Source of the DNA: Heliocybe sulcata
Lineage: Eukaryota; Basidiomycota; Agaricomycetes; Gloeophyllales; Gloeophyllaceae
DNA length: 64,000 bases
Assembly (NCBI GenBank): GCA_004369045.1
Contig: ML213504.1
Coordinates: 1,598,894-1,662,893, forward strand
Reading direction: 5' to 3'
Position 1 is the stretch's first letter. Each line of letters starts with the position of its first letter. Shown here one piece after another: positions 45,447-57,000 of the stretch. The notes under the pieces were generated by a model that was not told where the DNA came from, did not search any database, and saw nothing but the letters and a program-made list of their open reading frames with translations. The translations under genes and the position numbers were made by a program.

Positions 45447-46079
45447 TCATACCACCCGTACGGCAAATGCCACGCAAATACATACGATAGAGTCCTGAAA
45501 TACACGTGGGGAGGAACTAATGAATCACCCTAGAAAAGCTGCGGCAGCGGGAACACGTACATTGTAGAACACTTCCTGAGCGACGGTATCAGAGTCTTCC
45601 CAGTGGCAGACCATATCAGCACTGCATGCGACAAAGAGTTCAATGATTGGTGTCCCCGACTTCTAGAAGCGGGGAAAGGACTTACCGCCCCCCTTGCCCG
45701 AGGTTCTCGTTAATTTGGGTTAGTACGATATACTTACTGCGATGCGCATCAGCTGGTCCCGTATCCGGACAGGACGAGAGAGACTTACAAGCCTCTCGGT
45801 TGGATCTCTACGAGACACGTCAGATGTCCCTCGCCGCTTGCTGAGGCTAGTGCACTCACCGATCATGCGTTCCTTCACTCGTTCGCCAATCTCCTTTATC
45901 CAGTCCTTCACTTTCGTCCGATCCTTTTGCTCTGGCCAAGTAGCAGTTTGGAGCGTGGACTGTAGTAGCTTCTTGATATATCCTCTCAACAGATCCGAAT
46001 CGAACGTCGGACGAGGTGTAGGAGACGCCGCACTTGACCGTGGCGTCGAGGGGGAGCGCATCCCGGAGAGACTGCTCAT
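45447..46079 (-). CDS. Tctex-type dynein light chain (DYNLT2B/TCTEX1D-like)
   Basis: Small dimeric light chain of dynein motors. About five exons: the first (from 46079) encodes MSSLSGMRSPSTPRSSAASPTP then LLRGYIKKLLQSTLQTATWPE and VKDWIKEIGERVKERMIEIQPRGF. Next come KYIVLTQINENLGQGGR, ADMVCHWEDSDTVAQEVFYN, and DSIVCICVAFAVRVV to a stop at 45447. The pattern I..RVK..M.......Y...V...I.E..GQG......W...D..........N....C...F matches Tctex-1 light chains. The extra N-terminus is Ser/Pro-rich. Head-to-head with Pex11, 232 bases between starts. Confidence 0.88.
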
Positions 46080-46311
46080 GGTCGTCGTTATCAGTAGAGT
46101 CTAAGCCAGGCAGCGGAAGTTCTATGAAGTTTTCATATGAAGCGAGCAGCACATACGCCGACATCACTTCATCGAATCTAGCACGGTATTTGTCCCGGTT
46201 TGTCTCACCACGCGAGCAGAATGCTGTGTCCGGCGAAGCCGCACCCGCGCTCTCTGAGTCCGCGCTGCGCGTCCAATACACTTGTTGATATCGGACGATA
46301 CAACTTCAGAA

Positions 46312-47794
46312 ATGTCCTTCGAGTCTGTCCCATTTCCCCATGAGAGAACGCACCATGAGTCCACCGCCTCGACATCGTCGTTTCACGACGACAGTTTCTA
46401 CCCCTCGTCGTTCGAGATCCCGACTACATCGTTCCAGATGAACCCGCTCTCTTCCCACCCACCACGCACGCCACGGACCTCGATCATCTCGAATACTTCC
46501 AAGGTACATGCCCCGGAGATGTACAGCCTACCAGAGAAGACGGAGGTGCAGTCTGTAGCCGCGTCATTAGAAGAAGATGTGGTGGAAGTAGAGGAGGACT
46601 CGGCTAAGAAGGGAGCTGCAAATCGGGTCCGGAACGAGGAAATTTGGAGAGAACTATTGAGAACAACGGTCGGAAGAGACAAGGCGTTTGTATGTGACAT
46701 CTCTGCACTCATCGTCTTGCGAGTGAGCTAAATGTGTCATTAAACAGAAACTAATGCAGTACTCCTTGAAAGTATATCTGTTATTCCACTCGACAGCAAT
46801 GGCGAGTGGCTTCATGCGGAATCGCGGCCGACCAGTATGGGAGTTAGAACTTGTCAAACGTTTAGAGAAGACGGTGTCGGGATTCTCCCTAACAAGGTCA
46901 TGCCATCGTCGTTCACACATGAACGCCGCTAACCATCCTGCAGACGCTGTCTAATAATGTTCGACTGGTTAACACCTCTGACATCCATACAAGCCCAACA
47001 ATCCGTTCCATTCTCCCTAGACGTAGGCTCATCCAAATCACTACCCAAGCCCAAGTCGAAACCGATCCTCCATTCCCTCCTCCACGCACCGCCACTAGTT
47101 CTGCTGGGCCTCCTGAACGGCTTCGCAGATGATGTCTACACCTTCTCTCGCCTCGGGCTCTTGGGCAGCAAGACTGGCCAGCGCGCTGGAAAGTTTGCAG
47201 ATTGGTGCTGGCTGCTGAGTACCCTCGCGGCGCTCGTCGAGAACAACGTCGAGATGGCTATGGTCTCGCAGCATCAACGTGAAGGTAAGCCTATCTTATC
47301 GCTTTTAGTCTACACTCGCTGACACGAACATCTCTTCGCGCACGGAAGTCGAATCCCGGCTATACGCCGAGTCTATGGCGGGCGCCACCGCCAAATCCCA
47401 ACCCACAAATACCAAAATTGACGACACGGAGCTCCAGCGGCTCAATCAGAAGATGTACTGGCTACAGATGACGCGAACGAAGCTCATGATGGACCTCGTC
47501 TTCGTTTGTGCGCATCTCTCGCTTCCTTTCATTCCTGCCTGGTTCGTGCTGATCGAGGATCCTTTCCTGTTTATAGCGTACGATGTCTTCCAATTCAAGC
47601 GCGCGAAAGCGCCCATGCAGGCCCTCACCGGACTAACTGCTGCTGTGCTAAGGTACGCTGTCCTTCACTTGGGATCTGTCAATCGTTTTTAACCTGACGT
47701 GTTTCGGTGGTATCATTTGTGCAGCACGGCAAAGTTGTACGACCGGCATAAGAACACGCTGATCAAGACTATGAGCACAGGCTTTTCGATCTGA
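46312..47794 (+). CDS. pex11: Peroxisomal membrane protein Pex11-like
   Basis: Acts in peroxisome elongation and division at the peroxisomal membrane. Multi-exon. A disordered Ser/Thr-rich N-terminus of about 110 residues (start MSFESVPFPHE at 46312; the upstream TTG is not used) precedes the Pex11 core: EEIWRELLRTTVGRDKAFKLMQYSLKVYLLFHSTAMASGF, ELELVKRLEKTVSGFSLTRRCLIMFDWLTPLTSI, then LLGLLNGFADDVYTFSRLGLLG, AGKFADWCWLLSTLAALVENNVE, and a C-terminal LMMDLVFVCAHLSLPF and a final AVLSTAKLYDRHKNTL. The amphipathic-then-hydrophobic order is typical. The long N-terminal extension fits a Pex11C-like fungal form. Confidence 0.88.
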
Positions 47795-48078
47795 AGATAT
47801 CCGTGATATACCCCTTGCTTGCTTCCACGTATGTTTTGTCCTATTGCACTCCACCAGCTCGTCCCCGCCCTCGCCTCCATTTTCCAAACCTCTCATCCCT
47901 GTCCGATGTTGTACCTATAATTGGCCGTGGGCATAGACTATTCTTGGATCACTGACAGGGCGACGTGTCCTATCTTTGGGGTACATGAAGTGGCCAATCC
48001 AGTACGAGCTCCTGCATTTCGCGTACGCACTCATGGTAACCGGATGGGAATACGACGTTGTGAAAGTGGGGAGTCGCA

Positions 48079-48565
48079 CTATCCCCATGAAAACCAGCGA
48101 CGTGGGTTGACGCTACTTGTCAATGGTGCTTGATCCTGCTTGCGCCGTCGTTCCTCCCAGAGGGCCTCAACTTCCGCCTCAAGCTCCTTCACCCGGGCTC
48201 GTGCTTCCTCCATATGTTTTTCGTGTGCCAGCTGCTCTCGCCAGAGTCTTAGGCCCTGTTCCAGAGTTCATGTTCGTTGTATGGAACCAGAGAGTTGAAT
48301 AGAGGAACATGCAGTCATGCACGTTGCTTGTCAGAATGAACACGGCAGAAGAACGTGCAAGGTACGATACCATGTAGATTGTGGATCCCAGAATAGCGAC
48401 TGGGATCATGCCCGGTACAATGTCGGAATACCATTGCGCGTGGGGGGACTTTTCGGACGCGTTTTTGGTGCTGTAGGAACGCGTACGCGACGCGGGGCTC
48501 CGCATGTTGAGCGCCAGTACGCGTCGTCTTGCTAGACACGAAAATTCAGGAAAGAGACGAGCCAT
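48079..48565 (-). CDS. Small single-pass mitochondrial membrane protein, unknown role
   Basis: Two exons (48565-48371 and 48255-48079) give 123 residues. The N-terminus MARLFPEFSCLARRRVLALNMRSPASRTRSYS is an arginine-rich presequence. One hydrophobic span, IVPGMIPVAILGSTIYMGLRLW, is followed by a charged helix likely to be a coiled coil (EQLAHEKHMEEARARVKELEAEVEALWEERRRKQ) and a short tail NPRRWFSWG. This layout suggests an inner-membrane accessory subunit or assembly factor. I do not recognise the family. Confidence 0.78.
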
Positions 48566-49264
48566 GGCAGAACTGGAGAGCCTGCTGCCAGACAGCACTA
48601 GACAGACTTGAGAGAGTGCGAGAGAAGCTCGGTAAGCAGTCTGCAGTTGTGGCAGTTGTGTAGAGCACACGGTGGGATCGAATGCAGTGTTATCGGCAGG
48701 TGATTTAAGGCCGTGGATGATCGCTTGATTATGACCCCAACAAGTCCTCCGGGTCGCCGAACCAGTCCGCAAGCCGGGACTGTCTTTTAACTATGGGGAA
48801 CCCAGACGCAAAACAGTCTCCAGTGGTAGTCTTGACGATGAAGAGAAGAGCAGAAATGAATTGTAGAGTAGTGTTACAGGAACAACGCCACTGTCAAGCA
48901 TCAGACGGCCAGCGGTGGTCCAGACGGCCCCGGGACCCTGGACCTGTAGGCGGTGATTGTGGCGTGAAAATGTCCCTGAATAGTGTCAGTAACGGCTGCT
49001 ATATACCGTCCTCTAACCGCATCCCTCCTTTCTTCCTGCCTCTGTCGTCCCCGCCGCCCGCCCCCTCCACTTTTATCCTCTGTGCCTTCGCTTCCTCACC
49101 TCAAGCAAGACGATACCGGGCTCAACGGCAGCTTGATCGCAGGATTTGGGTACCCAGTCTGAAGCAGATTCACCAGCTGGCTGGACTTTCAGTGACAATT
49201 ATCTAAATCGCCTAGCGCGCGGTACCGAGGCGCCCTACATCTTGTTTCTCTGTCCATATACGCT
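48566..49264. promoter_or_regulatory. Divergent spacer between small mitochondrial protein and TVP38-like genes
   Basis: About 700 bases. The final 250 bases before the TVP38-like start are strongly pyrimidine-rich on the plus strand, as is common upstream of fungal transcription starts. No other feature seen. Confidence 0.4.
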
Positions 49265-50797
49265 ATGGACTCTCAAATGCCCGTTGCAAGCTGCTCGCGA
49301 TCGAGTCCTCATGCATGCGCATCCATGGCCGCGCCCTCGCAGAGCAATCGCCAGCCGTGCTCGACATCGTGGCACCCCTCAAGACGCGACCTGTCTGCCT
49401 CAGAATCTCTCTCCGAGAAGGCTGAGCCCATGGCGGACATTCCTTCGCGAACACCTCGGACACCTGCGCCTTCACACCCATTGCATATCCAAGACGAGAA
49501 GACGCCGCTCGACGATTCCTTCGCGTCTCTGTCTCCCTTTCCATCTCGCTCTCGCTCTCAGTCACCACACATTCATTCAGATCGGTCTCCTCATTATCCT
49601 CGCTCTCCACACGGCGCGCCAATAATTCTCGTCCCGACGCGTTCTGCCTTTGCTGCGCCCTATCCCTCAACTTACACTCGTCCCTGCGGTCCGCGCATAT
49701 ATAATCTCATTAAGCCCTGGACTCCTTTAATATTGTACGCTATGACCAGTCTTGCTTTCGTCGCTGCCATCAGCTTTCGAAAGGCGGAAGTTTTCAGTGG
49801 TACGTTTCAGCAGTCTATTCATATCCGTATCCTTGGGAAATATTGACTGATAGTTTGACCGCTATTTTTGGTACTTCCCTTCCTCTAGGCCTTGATGAGT
49901 TATCACATTGGCTTCGTACCGACGAGTACTTTGGCTATGCCGTTCTTTTCTTCCTTATCTTTCTCACTACGTTCCGTAAGTTCATTCAGTCTATGCCACC
50001 GGTGATCCGTCATGCCCAAGTCTTACGTCCTTCTTACTATCTCAGCTCCTGTACCATTATACTCGACCTTCATTATCTTATCCGGCTATACCTTCGGTGC
50101 TTGGACTGGCGCAATCATATCGTACTTCGCCGCGCTCTCGGGCGCTATCAGTGTATTTCTACTCTCGCGCACTTTCCTGCGGTCTTCCATCACCCGCTGG
50201 CTTTCGCATACGTGCACGATCAAGCGCGTGGTGCGCGCCATCGAGAAGCGGCCCAAGCTGCTCTTCCTGATCCGTCTCGCGCCTTACCCGTACAATGTCA
50301 TGAACTGTCTCCTGGCGGCGTCACCGACGCTGACGTTCCGGACGTACACCGTGTGTACGGCACTGTCACTGTTCAAGGTGATCATCCACACGAGCATCGG
50401 CGCGTCGATCCACTCGTTCGCGGATTATCACTTGCACGATCAGCCTTCGTCGTCAGGGAAGGCTGCTAACGGCGGAGAGGAGGATGACTCGCTCAGCCGG
50501 ATATCGACCATCATTGGCGTCGTGCTCTGCGTTGCCATTCTGATCTACTTGTCCTACGTCGCTCGCAAGGCGGTGGATGAGGAGCTGGACGATGATCTGC
50601 CGTCGGGTGACCAGGAGGAGACGGTTGCTTTCCTGTCAGCGGGGAACTCGGAGGACGACACTCCTGAGGAGGGACAGCCTATGGCGCAGTCGCCATTCCG
50701 CGCTGCGATACCTTTGCCTGGGGGCAACTGGGAGTCGGCGCACAATAATAATAGGTTTGTAAATGGGGGACGAGAAGAGGAGACCATCGGACTCTAA
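49265..50797 (+). CDS. tvp38: TVP38/TMEM41 (VTT-domain) Golgi membrane protein
   Basis: Polytopic membrane protein of the DedA/VTT superfamily, some members of which act as lipid scramblases in the secretory pathway. Three exons. The N-terminal ~150 residues are disordered (Ser/Pro-rich, SRSRSQSPH). A first helix at WTPLILYAMTSLAFVAAISF is followed by YFGYAVLFFLIFLTTFPPVPLYSTFIILSGYTFGAWTGAIISYFAALSGAISVFLLSRTFL, then RPKLLFLIRLAPYPYNVMNCLLAAS (the VTT F.R..P..P....N...G signature), ALSLFKVIIHTSIGASIHSF, and a last helix IIGVVLCVAILIYLSYVARKA. The acidic cytosolic tail is about 90 residues. Start at the first in-frame ATG. Confidence 0.92.
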
Positions 50798-51674
50798 TAA
50801 CTGTATATCATCTCGCTTTTACTTTGCGCTGTTTTGTGCGTATACGGACGCTTGCCGATGCTTAGCTAGAGAGCTAGGATCCGCTTTTACTTGGCTACAT
50901 GCTGAATGTGTACGAGGTGGAATGGACTTCCTAGGCTGGCTCAGGCGTAGAGACTCGGAATCAAAATGAAGTGGTTCCAGAAACGCCTACTTGTCAAAGT
51001 GACAGGTTCGCACGGTGGAGCTTCCCTTGTGCGCTGTCACTGCAACAGAACTTCGAAGCTTCTGATCGGGGACTTTGCAGTCTTTCGGGGACAAGGCCGA
51101 ACCCCCAAAAGCAAGCAACAAACCAACTTTATCTCCGATCGATCGAGCACTCGCTCTGGGCCACCATCTAATCTCAGATCACCTCCTCTTCCGTCCCGAT
51201 TAGGCGATTCAGCGGACCATGCGGGAACCCTCTCGCTAGCGCGTCATTGCAGTGATCATCCATCCCGACCGCCGCAGCACATGCGCCCAGATACATCATC
51301 CGATACATCATGCACAATTCTGATAGCAACGCCGGTATATGTATACAGTGGCACCAAACCGAACAGGTATCAATGACAAGGGTGAATACGAACCCGTAGA
51401 CAGGGACTCTGGTATACGGCTTTTGAGGAAATCAAGTAATACACGAAAGCAAAAGGGAGATAGCACACAGAAGGCAGAGGATTAGAGCCGACAAAAGGAA
51501 TGGAAGTAGTGTTCCAGCAAAAAGAGACGCGGCAGCGGAAGATGAAACCCAAAGATTATGGTCCGAGATGCAAGAGAACAGGCAGGAAGAGGGGGTCGGA
51601 CTCCAGGTAGTGAGAGGGCTAGAGCAAGGAGCAACGCATATACACAACTTTTACACCCGCCACCGTCGCGGCAC
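50798..51674. other. Intergenic between convergent TVP38-like and HSF genes
   Basis: Two 3' ends. No further coding signal recognised. Confidence 0.4.
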
Positions 51675-54070
51675 TCAGATCTCCCCCGTCTTCGCATAGT
51701 GAGGCAGATGTTCGTTCATCTGGATGAACCCAAAGTCGGGCGAGACTGTCGAGGCGACGACGGAACCCAAGAGCGAAGGGAAATCATGGAAAGACTTTGG
51801 TCAGCACGTCAGTTCACATTCGTAAAACGATCACCGATCTGACGGTAGAGAAAACGGAGCGCAGAGCAAGCGAGGAAGAGGACGCCATGAACAAGAACGC
51901 AGATGCGAACAAAGAGAATAGACACTCACATCGGTTCACGTCCGTCTCAGCAAACCCGTCTCCCACACCCGAGCCAGGTGGTGTCGCAGCCGCGCTGCTT
52001 GCATGGCTGGTCGTGCTCAAACTGCTCGCGCTCGTTGACGGCCTCACGCTTCGCTCATAGCCGTGCCAGCCAGCACCGTGGCTAGAGTGACCATGGCTCG
52101 AATGCGGTGCATGTCCACCGTTGTCGATGGGTCCGTCACCGCCAGCCGAATACGCAAAGTCTCCTTGCGCAGGATTGAACCCATACGTGTCGACGCTCGG
52201 GAGTTGAATCATGCTCCGCACCCGCTGGATTCCATGTCCGCCTTCCTCGTGTGGTTGAGGGCTTGTTGAAGGTCGGTCATGGGGGTACGGATACGGGCTA
52301 ATTGCCTGGCTGTGCCGGCGACTCCTGGAGCTCCTCACAGAAAGACTTCCACCATTGTGGTAGTTCTTGCCTGCCGCGCTGCTGTTCGGTCGCGAGCCAC
52401 CAGGAGAGACGGGTCGGTGAGCACTCGATCCTGGCCGAGAGTTGTAGCCTTCATCGTACGGAGGCATCGAACTCATGGAAGAGACGGAGTAGCCCGTGTT
52501 CGGTCGGCTATCAGGGGAGGGGATCGAGGACGAAGTAGCCGTCGGCAAAGAAGAGTACGAGCTGCCAGTGTAGTTCGTGTTGATGGTCGGACGCTGAGCA
52601 TGGTGTCCGGATGACGAGCTGTGGTATCCGCCTGGCGAGTAGCTGCTCGAGCTGCTGGGGTTCAACAGGCTCGATAAGCTACCCGAGTGACTTCCTGATT
52701 GACCGGCAGAGCTCGCGGTCCACGATCCCTGATTGTCGGTATAAGGGTACTGGCTGCCCGCATTGCCATAAGGGCTCATGCTCGGCAAACTCCCGAAACC
52801 CTGGCCTCCGTGACCATTCTCCTCAGACGGGCTCATCTGAGAATACCCGCCAGGGCTGTGGGTGTACATGCCAGGAGGATCTGACGGGACGGTAAGGGGA
52901 GGAAGGGCACTGCGTATCGCGTGATGACCGCCGCCATGATGTTGATTGTGACTGGGATGGGGGTAGCTGGTTCCCCATCCGGCTGCTGCAGCGCCACCTT
53001 GACTGAGCGGTGTAAACGACCCTGGCGCTGAGAAGCCTCGCTGACGTCCGATTGAAGAAGATGATGAGAGGGGCTTGCCTGCTGCCATAGGGTATGATTG
53101 AGACGAGGGGACGTTGAAGGGGACCTGGTTGGATGGACCTAAACCGATCGCCGACCGAGGGGGTTGGTTCATGAGAGCGGGGTCACTGTCGCGCTTCTTG
53201 GGCTTCGGGAGGCGCGGGGGCACTCGACGCTTGAAGTTGGCCACAACCTCGGGAGGAGAATGGCGGTTGAGGGTTGGGTGGGCTGCGGACCATGTCAGGA
53301 CTGATCGCTCATCCTAACCCACGCAAGACTTACACCATGTACTGGCGTCGGGGTCGTCAATGGCGGGATCGACATTGCGAAGGTTGACCTTGCGCATAAA
53401 GCCATAGATCTAGGCACAGGAAGTCAGCATCAGGCAGGAAGGAACAAGTGCGAAGGATGAAGGGACAAGGCCAGGAACGTGGTGCAAAAGAAGAGAAGGG
53501 AAGAACTGACGTTTAGTTGCCGGGAGAAGCTAGCGAAGCGCGACTGGCGGTACACGCTCGGGAGCACATGCAGTGCAAGCTGCTCTGGTTTCTCGACAAT
53601 GATGTGTTCGCCGGTCGGATCCCATCGTATCATATGATGGTTTTCGGGGCGTTCGAGCAGACTGCAGGCGATCGGACACAAACGAGTGGCACAAAGAAGA
53701 AGTATGTAAATTGCATTATAAGACGCGACTTTTCATTACGGAGGACAGGGAACAATACACACGCATAGAGCTTAGTGAGGAAAGTAGCCTGGGGCTTGCC
53801 TGTGGTCGGTTCTGACTTGGTGGGGGGTGGGGGCAGCTGAGATGCGGACTGCTGTGACTGTTGATGGTGGTCCGGCGACTTTGTAGGCGACTGGGGCGCG
53901 TCGAAATTCTGATCTGAGCTCGAGTTGGAGTGGGACGAGCTGTTGGAGAGGAGAGACGGAGGGTAGGTGACCATGTCGTTGCTGGCAAGGGCGTATTGCT
54001 GGGAGTCCTGGCTCCGGTGGTACGGTTGCTGTTGCGGACGGTAGGCGGCGGGTGGGTAGAGGTCTGCCAT
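51675..54070 (-). CDS. HSF-type DNA-binding transcription factor
   Basis: Nuclear regulator with a heat-shock-factor-type winged helix. Multi-exon. After a Gln/Ser-rich N-terminus, residues ~90-195 form the domain: ATFLTKLYALLERPENHHMIRWDPTGEHIIVEKPEQLALHVLPSVYRQSRFASFSRQLNIYGFMRKV, with the recognition-helix SFSRQLN..GF. The wing/linker DPDASTWSHPTLNRHSPPEVVANFKRR completes it. The remaining ~450 residues are disordered, Ser/Gly/Pro/His-rich, ending SPDFGFIQMNEHLPHYAKTGEI after a final intron (acceptor near 51752). No HR-A/B coiled coil is visible, so it is unlikely to be the general heat-shock factor and more like the Sfl1/Flo8-type or Prr1-like regulators. The target cannot be told. Confidence 0.9.
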
Positions 54071-57000
54071 GTCAAGCTCGACGACGGGAACGGCAACGAG
54101 GAGGAGAGCAGAGGGTAGACGGACGGCAGGGAGACGCGAGCTGAGCGAAGAAGCACGACCTGATAAATATAAATATAAACGAGCGAGGATATAACAAGGT
54201 TTATGTGGATTTATATAATCATTTTCTATGTGGACCGAACCGGTGGAGATCACGGTCAACACCGACAAATAACGTAACGCGGTGTGCCGGGGGCGGCATG
54301 GCGGTGATTGGCTGGGGGTGACTTATCTTGTACACATGGCGGGTCGAAAATAGCCGGACGACGATCTCGATGCTGTTCTGGAATCCGAAATCAGATTGAA
54401 TCGCCCGTACGTGAGATGCTCCCACTGCAGACCACCTCCACGACCACCGCACGAGCATCCTCGCTCTCTCTCGGCCGTCTGCGTCCGCCCCGCACTTCAT
54501 CTCCGGGCCACCCTCGAATTCGCCGGTTTATCCATATATGGAAATCACCACGCGACCGAGGCCCGCCACCGACCCCGCCTCCAGCGTCTTCTGGCGAGCG
54601 CTCTGATGGATCTGCACCGCTTCGCCACCCTCCCTCGAAATCATTCCTCCTTTCCTCGCTCATATCCCCCACCGATCGCGTCTCGCACTCGTCGTCCTGT
54701 TTCAGCCCGGCTTATACATTCTCCCTGCTGGACTCGGCGCGAGACCTCGGAAACCCCGGATGCGGCATCTCACACGGAAGTATATTAAGCTCGTATCTTC
54801 TCTTCTTTCCCACCTCCCGTGCACCGCACTCACCTCCTGTCTCCTGACTTCGCGACTTCCCGTCAACGACATCATATTAGTAGATATGCCCTCATCCGCT
54901 ACGCTAAACCCGTCGGCTGCTCTCACACCTTTGCACGCCCAGACACGAGGCTATCATTATGTACTTGCGCTCGCATGTGCCCATCGCCGGTCTTGGGCTC
55001 CACTTGACCATGGATTCATACGCCGCGTTCTCTGCGTATTCCGTGCCAGCAATCTTAATCATGATTGAACATTATCTATCATCGACGCCCGCCGCGGTTC
55101 TGATGCATGATGATGCAGCTTGTTATACATCAACTGTATTGTGCGGCACGCTGTTTCATTCCACGCATGTCGAGTGCTTTACCTCCGCGTCGAGCTGCGC
55201 TGACCTTGCCAGAACGGTCAGATCTGGAGAATTCTTCATCAGAAGCATCTCTTTCCTTTTCGAGCGATTCTCTCTTAATAGACTTCTCACAGCTTCCTGG
55301 AGGAACCCGAGGCCGGGCATCATGCTGCAATCACTGACTCGGGAATGCTCTCACTCGCAGAGACAAGAGGTGTCGCATATACTTATCATCACGTAGTCGA
55401 CAGCATCCTGGCAGTATTTGTGAATATCAGCAGAGCCACCCGAGAGGGAGGATACTAAGCCCGTACCACGTCCGCTCGCCCCGAAAATTCATTAATTATG
55501 CAAGTCTCCCCGCCAGCGTCGCATACCATCATCCCGTTCACGTCACTTAGCCACACCCCCGTTCCTCTGTACCTGCGCCGCCGTCAATTCCCGAGGAGCC
55601 ATACACGGTACACGTACATACCCACATAGCTGTCGGCGGACCTCCTCCTCGGACGCATGCATGTTCACGTCGTCTCAGAAATCGAGCGAATATTCCGTTG
55701 CCCTGCGCGACGTCCCCTCCGGTAGGGAATCCCCCCGAACCACCCAACTCCTCGGCAATAACATCTATATAAACCGTGTCTGACCACTCACGAGAAGCCG
55801 CGAAACCTGTCAGACTACCTCCGCAGCCTGAACTGGTCAAGTGTCTGCAAATGAGGAGGGGATTTACCGTTGCGACGCTGTGATGCGCTGGCATACCGGA
55901 CGACTTGGCACTCGGGTCTACTTGGACTGGGGATTGCTGGATGCATCCTCGATCACAAACTCCGCGATCGTGGCAATAGCGCGCTATCACGAGATTACAT
56001 TTCCTGTGCTTCCATTGGCTTTCCACAGTGAGCGATACCTATATGTGTGACTTGCTCGCATTGCCGTAGGCTCCTTTGTGAGTACACCTTGCCCAAAGTA
56101 TGAGGTGTGAGGACTCCATTCTGAGGTCCTCGGGCCTGGGGTTGTTCTCCGTAAATTTGGAGAGGACCCTTAACATGCTAGCGAGTTATGGATTCTTTGA
56201 GAATCTCAGAGGCGCACTAGCGGCCCGGCCTGACACGCGAACTATAAGCGTGAGTGTTTCCTGCAGTCGCATTACCAACTGAACGTTCCTCCACGTCCGA
56301 GTCAGGCAGGTGTCCATTCGTTGGGAATCTGTGCTGCCCCCGGTACAGTGCAATCAAGATCATCGATCACGTCGTTCAAGCGGGCCTCGATCGCTCGACC
56401 CCGCTTGTATGAGAGCAAGGTTGTACATATTATACGTGTTTGAGTTGCAATCCAGTTGGCTCGTATCTCTGGGGAACATGAGGAGTCGCATTTCGGGCTC
56501 AGACGCACCTGAAATGGATTATTGGCAGGGGTCAGAACGCCACGTCTATTCCGCTCGGACCATGCTTGCCTGATCGTACGTGAAGATGTGTCGCTTGGGA
56601 CACGGGTTCGCCCAGGGACCAGGCGCAATTCAGTACTCTGTCTGGTTTGTTCATCCGTAGCAGGAGGTGCTTCTTCCAAGGGAGTGGATCTGTTGAGCCA
56701 ATCAGATAAACAGCGCAGGGTTTGTCGTGGACAGCCCGTTGAACATGTACATTGGGTCGTCCTACACGGCCAGGTCCAGGTACGCGTGCCTGCCACATGG
56801 CTGTTCACGCTTGATGAATGCTGAAGGAATGAGCCGTTGAATTGACATATGACTGGACAGATTGAGGCATAGTAGTGGTATACACAGCAAGATTGTAGGT
56901 TCCGCTAGGGCTTCACTTCCGACCCAGATCCTGCCAGGGTTTGTCGCCTAGCGTGCTACTAGGACCGAGCACGACCGCCGGCTCCGTGGACAGTAAGATC

